Source: Paratrimastix pyriformis (Eukaryota; Preaxostyla; Paratrimastigidae). From it: a stretch of 64,000 bases of DNA. The position numbers were made by a program, and so were the translations under genes. The stretch is taken from NCBI GenBank assembly GCA_027972325.1, contig JAPMOS010000060.1, positions 164,657 through 228,656 of the forward strand. Reading direction: 5' to 3'. Positions 1 through 9,766 of this stretch are shown piece by piece. The notes beneath the pieces were generated by a model that saw only the letters and a list, made by a program, of their open reading frames with translations, searched no databases and was not told the DNA's origin. Position 1 is the first letter of the stretch, and each line of letters opens with the position of its first letter.

Positions 1-3000
1 GGGCCCCAGGTGGTCCAGCGAGCGGAGGCCGTTCTCGCAGAGGCGCAGCTCGACCAGCCCGCTGAGGCCTGCCAGGCAGCCGGCCGTCAGGAACTTGATC
101 TTGTTCTTGTCCAGCACAAGCTCCCGCAGCCCGCTCAGGCCCTCCAGGCCTCCACCTGCACCGCCAGTCCCACCGCCCCCCCAAATGCAGCCCGTGAGCG
201 TGACGATGCGGGGGGCAGGCATCGGACGGGGGGTGACTGCGCTGGGGGTAACTGCTGTGTGTCTGTGTGTGTGGAGTAAAGAGGGAAAGAAGTAACGGGA
301 AAACAAAAACCAGAGAGGTAGAAGAGACAGCACGAATGTCACTGCACCCGTGGGCGAAGGAATCCCCTGTGGAGGGCGTTTGATGTGTCTGTGTGTGTGT
401 GTGGGGGGGCGCCGGACCCTTGTGATGTCGTTGCCCTGGAGGTTGAGGACGCGCAGGTTGCGGAGGAACTCGAGGTGCAGCTCGCCCATCGAGGCGATCC
501 CGTTGAATGCCAGCTGCAGCACCTCCAGCGACCGGAAGCAGGGCAGCCCGCCCTGGGCAACCCCGGCCGCCTGTCGGGCGCACCCCCGCCCCCGGTCCGA
601 TCCCCCGCCCACCCCGTGGAAGACCGGTGTGTGTGTGTGTGCGGGGTGGTGAGGCCCCGGCGCCTGGCTGATGGAATGGGGGTGGAGGGAGGCAGGGCAG
701 CCACGGCCTGGTGGTTGGTGGTGGCGGGGCGCTGATGACGGGGCGGGGCAGGGCGGACGGACGTCGACGGATGCGAAGGAGCGGGTCTTGTTGTGGCACA
801 GCCGGAGGGAGGTCAGCTGGGGCAGCCCACGAAGCGACTGCATCGCCGAGGGAGGCCGAGGTAACGGAACGGCGTGTGAGAGGGGCCAGGCGGGCGACCC
901 CACAAACGGGCGGGCTGGGAGGGCAGGAGAGGCAGGGCTTGGGGCCCGTGCGGACTGAGATGTCGGTGATGGCGTTGTTGTCGAGGTCGAGCTCGGCCAG
1001 GGCGGCGAACTCCTCGCCCCCGAGCATGTTCACCTCCCGCAGGGCGGCCCCGGCCAGGGACAGGGTCCGCAGGTGGGCGAAGAGGCCGTGGCCCACCCGC
1101 TCGGTGAGGATCTCCACCGTCAGCCGGCCCGCGTAGCGGTCCCGGGCCCCGCCCTGCTCGGCCTGGCTCACCCCCACCCCGTCCAGAACCTGCCCCCGCC
1201 CCGGCCACCAGCGCCCCCCGGCGGCCCATCGCCCCCCAGATGCCCATCACCCCCCAGATGCCCATCACCCCCCAGATGCCCATCACCCCCCAGATGCCCA
1301 TCACCCCCCAGATGCCCGGTCAGGGAGCGGACGCCTGGGTGTGCGCGGCCGTGGCGGCAAAGGGCGCGTGCAAATGGAAGCAGGAGGAGGTGTGGCCGGG
1401 CGGGGACCTTGAGCTTGCGGAGGCAGTAGACGGCGTAGAGGCGGTACTCGGGGTCGGCGGCCAGGGGGTTGCCAGAGAGGTCGACGATGATCAGCCTGTG
1501 CAGCTCGCGCAGGTGGTGCAGCCCCTTGATGCTCCCAACTCGGTTGTTCCCCAGGTCTGCACGTCCAGGGGGGATTACCACAGTCCACGCCGGCGGCCGG
1601 GAGAGATGATGCATGGACGATGGATCGATGCGTGCGATGGATGAGACGATGGCATGGATGGGCGTTGGGCGGTGGTGGAATGGCGGGATGGGGAGCGGGC
1701 GCGGACAGAGCTCCATGAGGGACTTGAGGGCGGCGAGGGGCTGCAGCTGGCTGATCTGGTTGTCCTCGAGGGAGAGCTGCCCCAGGTGGGCCAGCTGGTC
1801 GAGGCCCTCCACCTTGCCGATCCGGTTCTTGGCCAGGTCCAGCACCCGCAGGTTGGGGCACCCCTCCAGCCTGCCACACCCCGAGGGGGAGCACCCCCAT
1901 GGCCGATGGGAACACGACCTCGGTCAGCACAGGGTGCCAGGGCGGGGGGGCGGGGCGGGGCAGCAAGATGGGGGCGGGGCAGCAAGATGGGGGGCGGGGC
2001 AGCAAGATGGGGGCGGGGCAGCAAGATGGGGGCGGGGCAGCAAGATGGGGGCGGGGCAGCAAGATGGGGGCGGGGCAGCAAGATGGGGGGCGGGGCAGCA
2101 AGATGGGGGGTGCGGACCCCTCGATGGTGGAGATGCGGTTGTCCTCGAGGGAGAGCTCCTCGAGCCGCTTGCACTTGGTCAGGCCCTCCATCCGGCTGAT
2201 CTCGTTGTCCGCCAGCAGCAGCCGCCGCAGGTTGGTGAACCTGGGGCCGCACCGCAGAAGAATCAGGGGTGAGGATGACGAGGATGAGGACGAGGATGAG
2301 GAGGACGAGGATGAGGTTATTGAACCGGGCCGCTTCGCCACATACCACCATATGCCGTGTTGCGGTGCCAGCGGGGGCGGTCGGCCGGAATGAGGAGGGG
2401 CAGCCGATGATGCGGGTGGGGCAGCCGATGATGCGGGTGGGGCAGCCGGTGATGCGGGTGGGGCAGCCGGTGATGCGGGTGGGGCAGCCGATGATGCGGG
2501 TGAGGCGGCAGGAGGCGGGGGCGTGGGCATGGGGCCGGGGTGCGGACCGCTCGAGGGCCTCGATCTTGCGGAGCTTGAGGTGGCTCATCGAGATCTCCAC
2601 CACGTCCTCCCACCAGGGCTCCCCGCCCACAGGCGCGGCCGGGATGGGCCCCAGCCCCCGCTCCCCGCCCCCGCCCCCGCCCCAACCTCAGCCCCCGGCC
2701 CCCCGGTGGTGACGATGGCCTGGTTGCTCGTGGTGGGCGACGGCGGGGCGGCCTGCTGGGGGCTGGACCTGCCCAGGGCCGGCGGCAGGCACAAAGGGGA
2801 CAAGAATACCAGACGGTCATCAGCCCAATGCGGGCCAGTGCAGGCGCAAAGGGGGGAACACGAAAGCCAGACGGCCCTGCTCGATGTGGGCCAGACAGGC
2901 GGGGCGGTGTGGCGGGGAAGGGAGGGGACGTCACCGCGTGGTGCACGTCGCGGGCCGGGGTCGGGGCGCGGCTGACAGACGGGGGCTGCGTCGTGGCGGC

Positions 3001-6000
3001 CGGGCTGGCTGGGGGCTGGGGCTGGGGGGCGGCCCCTGCCAGGGCCGGGACGACGGGGCACCCGGTGAGGGTCGCGTAGCCGCGGATCAGCTCGGGCGTC
3101 ATCACCACCGCGTTCCGGGCGGCCAGGCTCTGCGCCCGCCCCCACACGCGGCACACGCGGCGCACCGGCCGGCAGCACAGAATGCGAGGCGTCATTGCGT
3201 GCGAAGCCATCGTGTCGATGCGAAGCCGTTGTGTCTCGCAAACTGCGTGGGGGCCATGGCGACGCGAGGACAAGGGGAGCGGGCGCGGACCCGCTCGTGG
3301 TCTGTGACCTGGACCCCGTCCAAAACGGCCACCTTTGCCAGCCGCCGCAGGACGGCGCCCCGGTAGCCCTTGCCCTCGGTGAGGCTGTTGCCCCGCAGGT
3401 TGAGCACGGCCAGGTTGGGGTTGTACCTGCCCCGCCCCACACGCACGCACCACCGAAGCACGAGCACAACGACCATGCGATGCGTGCCGATGGGCGGTCC
3501 CTGTCCTTGATGGCGCATGCGGGTGATGGGACGGGCAGGTGGTGGGCAGCCCGTGCAGGTGGAGTGGCAGCCCGTGCAGGGGGCAGGCGGCGGGGCGGCC
3601 CGGCAAGCGCCCGTCCGGGCGGAGGAGGGCGGGCAGGCAGGCGAGTGGGCGGGCAGGCGAGTGGGCGGGCAGGCGAGTGGGCGGGCAGGCGAGTGGGCGG
3701 GCAGGCGAGTGGGCGGGCAGGCGAGTGGGCGGACAGGCGAGTGGGCGGGCAGGCGAGTGGGCTGGCAGGCGGGCAGGCGGGCAGGCGGGCAGGCGGGCAG
3801 GCGGGCAGGCGGGCAGGCGGGCAGGCGGGCAGGCGGGCAGGCGGGCAGGCGGGCAGGCGGGCAGGCGGGCAGGCGGGCAGGCGGGCAGGCGGGCAGGCGG
3901 GCAGGCGGGCAGGCGGGCAGGCGGGCGGGGCGGACTTCTTGAGGGCGTTGATGTCGTCCATGCGGGAGACCAGGTTGCTGGGCATCTCGAGCGTGTGCAG
4001 GGCGGCCAGCCCCTTGAGGCACTCGATCCGCCGGATCTGGTTGAAGCCCAGGTCCAGGTACTGCGCCCCCGCAACGCCCCCACCCGAACATCGTGAGCGC
4101 CGATACACCAATGTCTGGCGCCCAATACGCCAATGTCTGTCTGATGCCCGATATGCCGATAGCCGATAATGCCGATATGCCGATATGCCGATATGCCGAT
4201 ATGCCGATATGCCGATATGCCGATATGCCGATATGCCGATATGCCGATATGCCGATATGCCGATATGCCGATATGCCGATATGCCGATAATGCCGATATG
4301 TCCATGTCCAGGGCGCGTCCATCGGGCCGAGGGCGGGGCCGAGGGCGGGGCTGGGGCGGGGCCGAGGGCGGGAGGCTGGGGATCTGAGGGCTGGGCCGAG
4401 GGCGGGCTGGGGGCGGGGCCGAGGGCGGGGCCGAGGGGAGGGCTGGGGACCTCGAGGGCGGCCATGTCCTGGAGGCCGTCCATCTTCTGGATGTCGTTGA
4501 AGGCCAGCACCAGCACCCGCAGGGCCGGCAGGGCCCCCAGGCCCTCCATCCGCCGCAGGCCGCGCCCGTGCAGGTTGAGGTACGTCAGCTGGCTCAGCGG
4601 GGCGCCCAGGCTCCGGCTCTACCGGCGCCCCGCCACAGGGTGGGCCAGGACGTGGGAGTGATGATAACGGTGATGACGATGACGACGATGATGACGATGC
4701 CGATTGGATGATGATTGGGTGATGATGAGGCGATGGGGCGAGAGTGAGAGGGATTTGAATTTTGCCGGGGGGGGGGGGGGGGGTCAACGACGAATGGAGG
4801 GCCGGGTGGGGGGCGGGACGGACCATGACCAGGTCGGGGGAGGGAGCATCGGCCGGCTCGGGCTCCGGCCAGCAGGGGCGGCGTCATCAAGGCCGCATCC
4901 ACCTGGGCCTCCAGGCTGCTGCCCTCGCCCCCGCTCGGGGCCGCCTGCGCAGCGAAGCGCAGCGCAGCACAACGCAGCACAGCACAACGCAGCACAGCAC
5001 AGCACAGCACAGCACAGCACAGCACAGCACAGCACAGCACAGCACAGCACAGCACAGCACAGCACAGCACAGCACAGCACAGCACAGCACAGCACAGCAC
5101 AGCACAGCACAGCACAGCACAACGCAGCACAGCACAGCACAGCACAGCACAGCACAGCCGCATGCCGGAGGAGCGGCAGACAAGCCGGAACGGGTCAGGG
5201 CGATCAGGGTGGGTGACCACGGTGGCCCAGTGCATGCACATCGACCGGGGCCTGTGCAGCCGGCCGCCGAGCAGCTGAGCAGCGGGGGACGGAGCAGCCG
5301 GGGCGGGGCAGATGCGGGTGCGGACCACCAGGGCGCACTGCTGTCTGAAGCGTGCCAGGGGCCGCAGCAGGGCGCACGTGTCGGCGAGCTCCGTGTCGCA
5401 CTGGGGCGCCCCCAGGCCGGCCCCCTCCCAGTCGGGCGGCTGCCCCGGCTGCGGCCCCGCCTGCTGCGCTCCCCAAGGGCCAACACACACAAGGAGACGT
5501 ATAGGCGTCCGTACAGGGGTGGCCTGCCGATGGTGGTGGCGGTGTGTGTGTGCGCGCGGGGGGGGAGATGAGGCGATGCCGTGTGGGCGGCGGACCCTGT
5601 CGGCGGTGTAGTCGAACTCGACGAGGTACTCGGGCAGCACCAGAGCCGGGTCCGCCAGCCGGTACGTGCGCTGCTTGGGGTCCCCGCCCGCCTGCCCCGC
5701 CCCACCAGCCCCCAGCCCAGCCCCCAGCCCAGCCAAGGCGGCGGTGGGCGGGATGCCGATGCCGGTTGGCGGGGGCGGAGAGCCAAGGCCGGTGCGGCGC
5801 GCGTGGGTGGCGTGGGTGAGTGCGGACCAGCTCGCTGCCCCTGCGCGCCTCCCTGTCGAGAAAGGCCTTGCACACCACCAGGCGGCCCCCCGGGATGGGC
5901 TGGCTGTTGTGGAAGCCAAGCACCATCGTCGGGTCGGCAAGGCTCTCTGCCCACCGGCAACATCAGGGCAGGCAGCCCCAATGGATTGGCGGGGCTCAGC

Positions 6001-9000
6001 CAGGGGGCCGTGGATGGTCGCGGGATGGGGCGCGGGGCAGGGGCGACCGCAGACCCTGCGGGAGGCCATCGAGGCGCGCCTGCTGGTCAGCCTGCTGGGC
6101 CCGCTGGGCCTCGACGTGGCCCCGGACCCGGGCCCCGTCCGCCAGGTGCACCGAGTTGCACAGCGGCACACCACGCGTTCCCGCGGGCTGCCCGCCACGC
6201 CACACCCGGCCGGCCATGGCGACGGTGACGATCCGCCCAGCAGAACTCGCGGGCGCGCCCCGAGGGTCAGGGATCGAGGGAGGGAGAGATCGAGGGAGGG
6301 AGGGATCGAGGGAGGGGGGGGGGGGGGGGGGGTGGATGGCGGTCGGGGGCGGCGGGACGGACGGCGCCCTCGTTGGGCCTGAAGCCGTCCTCGACCACCC
6401 GCAGCAGCTCGCTGGGGCCCTGGAAGGCGTCCCCGAAGAAGAGGTACTACCCAGCCCCGCCCGCCCCGGCAGCGGCCCGGAAGTGCGTCGCCGTGAGGGC
6501 AATCCGCAGCAAGGCGGGGCATGGGCGCGGAAATGGGGTCTGAGCGGCAGGGAGCGGGGCAGGGGCGGGGGCAGGGGCAGGGGCAGGGGCTGACCTCGAG
6601 GTTCTTCTTGTGGGCGCCCGGGTCGGCCGGGTCGATGTGTGTCCGCAGGGCCAGCTGCGCCCCCATCGAAAAGCCCGCCCCGGACAACCCGGCCGGCACA
6701 GCCCGCCATGCACAACCCGACCGGCACGCCGCCATGCGCAACCAAACGAACGCAGGCAACATGCGGGACCCCGTGAGGAAGGGGCAGGACGATCGTGGCG
6801 ACGGCGGCGGGCCTGGAGCTGCGCCGGGTGTGCCTGGTGGGGGCGTGGGAGCTGTGCAGGCTGTGCCTGGTGGGGGCGTGGGGCGGGCGGGCGTGTGCGG
6901 ACGTCGAAGCGGTTCCTGAGGAAGCGGTTGTGGACGCGGGTCACCCGGTGCACGGCGATGCCCTCCAGGGGCAGCCCCTCGAAGTCCCCACGGTAGAAGC
7001 GCGAGTGCACTGCCCCCAGCCCAGGATGGCACGCCCCGCACGCACCCCCATGAGCACAACACGGCCATCGGGGTTCCCCAGCACAACCACCAGGGGGGCG
7101 GCGGGGCGGACCGAGGTCGATGCACGAGCCGAACCAGACGTCGGCCGGCTTGCCGTCCTCCAAGCGGATGTTGCCGCCCGTGTCCAGCTCCACCAGCAGC
7201 CGGCTGCGCCCCCCCGGGCACCAGCCACGGCAGGGCCGGCGGATGGGAGGCTGGTGAGCGAGGGGAGGAGCCCCATGGCGCGGACTGGCTGTGCCCATTC
7301 CCTCCCTCCCCAATCTGGGAAGCTGCTGTGCAAGCGCGTGGGCGGGGGCGGCGGGCGGACTTGACGTTGCTCTCGGCGATGGCGAGGACGTCGGCCTTGA
7401 AGGCGTCGAAGGTGGCCTCGAGGTGGGCCAGCCACTTGCCGCACTGCAGCACCAGCGACTGCAGCAGCCGCTGCTTCACCTGCAGGCTGCTCGTCGGCGG
7501 CTGCTCCTGCGGGGCAGTCCCGGCACCAGCCCCGGCACCAGCCCCCAGACGAGAAGGGGTGTGGGGGACACACCGGAGGGGGATGTCGACCAGAGAGGGC
7601 GCACAGGATGGGGGGATGACGGACGGGTTGGGGAACGGCGCCAGGGGGCGCATGCTCGCGCTCGCTGAGGATCTGCTCGACCCCCTTCCGGCACAGCAGC
7701 ACCTGCCGCAGCGAGGCCTGGATCTCCCCAGCCTTGCGTGCCCCAACAGGGGAAAAAGGTAAAAAGTGAGCCTTCCGAGGGGATCGAACCCTCGACCTTG
7801 TGCTTACGAAGCACACGCTCCGCCACTGAGCTAGGAAGGCCATAAAAAAAGATATGGTCCCCACCGCACTCTGGCCGGGTCCCATTGCGCACCATCACGG
7901 GACGGGGGCGGACCTTTGCGGCCTTGACCTCAGCCCCGCGGCGGATGAGGGCGGTCGTGTTGCGCTTGAGGGTCTTGATGCGCATGTTGTAATACCTGCT
8001 CCCCCCCCACCGCCACCGCCACCGCCAGCAGCAGGAAAGGGCGACCGTCATCCATCCATGATGCTGGGGTCGGGAGCAAGGACTCCGGATGGGCAGGGTC
8101 GGGCCGCGTGGGAGGGGTGCAGTGGGTCTGGCGGGGGCCGGTGGGGTGGGCGGACATCTTCTTCTTGAGGTAGGTCGCCTCGGCCACCTGGCGCACCTCG
8201 GTGGTGAGCGGGATGTAGTCCAGGGTGGCCAGCTGGCGCAGGTGGTACAGCACGTACGTCTGCGGCCCCGCCCGCACCCGCACGCGCCCGCCAAAACCGG
8301 AGGGCGGAAGAGGCAGCGTTTGAGCTGGCGCAGGGCGGTCGGTGGGGAGCGGGTGACCTGGTAGTTGCAGAGGCTGCACACGGGGTTGGAGCCGAAGTGG
8401 GGGTCGTAGAGGGCCAGCACCCGCAGGGCCGGCAGCCGCTCGAGCTTGGGCAGCTCCTTGAAGCAGCCCACCAGGTTGTCCGCCAGGTTGAGATTCTGCG
8501 GGGCCCCAGTGAGGTCCCCACCAGGGGAGGGGAGAAGGGCGAGGGAGGGAGCGAGGGAAGGGCCGGGGGCCCGGGGGCCGAGGCAGCCGCAGGTGGGTGA
8601 GCAAAGACAGCCGCCCCGCCCTGCCCCCACCGCGCATCCGGCCCGAGCTCGCTCTTTGCCGACTCCCCTCCAGGCCCGGGACCGAACGCCGATAGGATGA
8701 GGGTTGGCGAGGGGAGGGGCGGGACCTCGAGGTTGCGGAGGGGCTCGAGCGCGTCGCCCAGGGACTCGATCTTGTTGGCGCAGGCCCAGAGGGTGCGCAG
8801 GTTGACGTTGGCCTGGAGCCCTTCCAGCGAGGTCAAACCTGGGGTCAGCGGGAGCCGCCGGTCGTGGGGGTGGGTGTGGGTGTGCGGGCGTGGTGCGGGT
8901 GTGGGTGTGGGTGTGTGGGTGTGCGGTCAGGGCAGGTGCAGCAGGGGCAGGGGCAGGGGCAGGGGCAGGGGCAGGGGCAGGGGCAGGGGCAGGGGCAGGG

Positions 9001-9563
9001 GCAGGGCAGGGGCAGGGCAGTGGAATCGGCACCGGGCGGGGACGGACAGTTATCGTTGAGCCAGAGGACCTCCAGGTCGGTCAGCTGGTCGAGTCCCTCG
9101 ATCCTAGCAATCGCGTTCTGGCACCTAGTGGAAAGTCCCGCTGATGAGGCGGCGGGGCGGATCGGGCCGGGGGGCAGACAGGTAGAGATTTCGGAGACGG
9201 CGGCAGTTGCTTAGTCCCTGGATCCGCGTCAAGTGAGGGTTCTCATTAATCCAGAGTGATTCAAGATGAACAAGGGCATCGAGTCCTTGAATGGTGGAGA
9301 AGTTCTGCGAGACGAAGAACAGCTCCGTGATATTGGAAAAATACTGAAGGCCGCTCATCTGATCATATCTCGCTTGCATGAACATTTCCAAGCGCCGAAG
9401 CTTAAGGGCTTCTTTTTTATCGTTAGGAATGCCGTTTGCTTCACACTATTGATCCCGATCAACCAAGGAAGAAGAAAGCAACCTTCGAACTCAACAAAAA
9501 TGGTGCGGGACAGACAAGAAACGAAAATACGGGGTCCCCTTCAGGCTGTTGGGACTCCTCCAT
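1..9563 (-). CDS. LRRC9: LRRC9-like leucine-rich-repeat protein with PARP-like insert (3' partial)
   Basis: At least 32 exons run right to left; the start ATG is at 9563 and the gene leaves the window at base 1. Traced exons include 9516-9563, 9180-9445, 9048-9124, 8726-8838, 8358-8495, 8156-8259, 7914-7995, 7625-7732, 7361-7506, 7112-7203, 6903-7009, 6595-6654, 6363-6446, 6055-6187, 5828-5947, 3936-4060, 3291-3426, 2118-2240, 1707-1870, 1408-1556, 956-1189 and 418-552. Residues ~30-280 are SDS22-type LRRs (LYLCQNAIARIEGLDQL) closed by a cap. Residues ~390-585 resemble a PARP fold (VTRVHNRFLRNRF, YLFFGD, LPEYLVEFDY). LRRs then resume to the window end. About 1,290 residues are visible, close to the usual length of LRRC9. 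The N-terminal exons are less GC-rich than the rest. The exon junctions near 4820-4900 and 2640-2700 are unresolved. LRRC9 assignment rests on domain order; its molecular role is poorly known. Confidence 0.72.
1222..1316. repeat. Intronic minisatellite, 18-bp unit CCCATCACCCCCCAGATG
   Basis: Five or six tandem copies lie in the LRRC9 intron between exons 956-1189 and 1408-1556. The array is open in several frames, which creates false long ORFs. Confidence 0.9.
1957..2107. repeat. Intronic minisatellite, GCAGCAAGATGGGGGCGGG-type unit
   Basis: About eight 18-19-bp copies sit in the LRRC9 intron between exons 1707-1870 and 2118-2240. Confidence 0.9.
2398..2502. repeat. Intronic minisatellite, 21-bp unit
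   Basis: Five copies of a 21-bp unit starting GGGGCAGCCGATGATG lie in the next LRRC9 intron; two copies share a G-for-A change. Confidence 0.9.
3631..3925. repeat. Intronic GCGGGCAG array grading from 16-bp to 8-bp units
   Basis: Copies of GCGGGCAGGCGAGTGG are followed by many copies of the half unit GCGGGCAG, in the LRRC9 intron before exon 3936-4060. The two units suggest one grew out of the other. Confidence 0.9.
4163..4290. repeat. Intronic 8-bp satellite ATGCCGAT
   Basis: About fifteen copies in an LRRC9 intron, unusually AT-rich for this locus. The flank 4320-4440 is a separate GGGCGGGGCCGA array in the same intron. Confidence 0.9.
4967..5157. repeat. Intronic 5-bp satellite AGCAC
   Basis: Nearly 200 bp of AGCAC (GCTGT on the gene strand) with a few AACGC variants, in the LRRC9 intron downstream of exon 5182-5274. 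Confidence 0.95.
7761..7765 (-). terminator. Pol III T-run terminator of the intronic tRNA
   Basis: Three bases after the tRNA discriminator the minus strand carries TTTTT, the usual RNA polymerase III stop. A second TTTTT follows before the acceptor of the host intron, so the T runs may also serve as its pyrimidine tract. Confidence 0.7.
7769..7840 (-). tRNA. tRNA-Thr (anticodon CGT), inside an LRRC9 intron
   Basis: On the minus strand the 72-nt sequence starts GCCTTCCTAGCTCAGTGG and folds as a cloverleaf: a seven-pair acceptor stem (GCCTTCC with GGAAGGC), a D arm with TAGCTCAGTGG (A box), a five-pair anticodon stem TGTGC/GCACA enclosing loop TTCGTAA, and a T arm with GGTTCGATCCC (B box). 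Loop positions 34-36 read CGT, which decodes ACG threonine codons, fitting a GC-rich genome. It lies in the intron between LRRC9 exons 7914-7995 and 7625-7732, in the same orientation as the host gene. Confidence 0.95.
8937..9012. repeat. Intronic 6-bp satellite GGGGCA
   Basis: About twelve copies in the LRRC9 intron between exons 8726-8838 and 9048-9124. Confidence 0.9.
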
Positions 9564-9766
9564 GGAAGGGGCAGAAAAATTTGAATTTTAGCCTGAGGAA
9601 TTGGGACTAAAACCGGCGGTTCGTCTCCTCCTTCTTTCTGTCAAGCCGTCAAACAAGGAAAGGCGCCCCGTTCAGGCATCCCTCTGCCACAGAAGTAGGA
9701 GACCTATGACTGCTTCTCATCATCTTTTCCCGGGTTTGTCAATGCGAGACGGCCATGGAGCTCACC

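Noticed and set aside
4594-7746. Minus-strand open frame of 1,050 codons
   Set aside because: It runs through at least ten LRRC9 introns and the AGCAC array. High GC and stop-free repeats create such frames; real coding segments switch frame at each GTCYGY junction.
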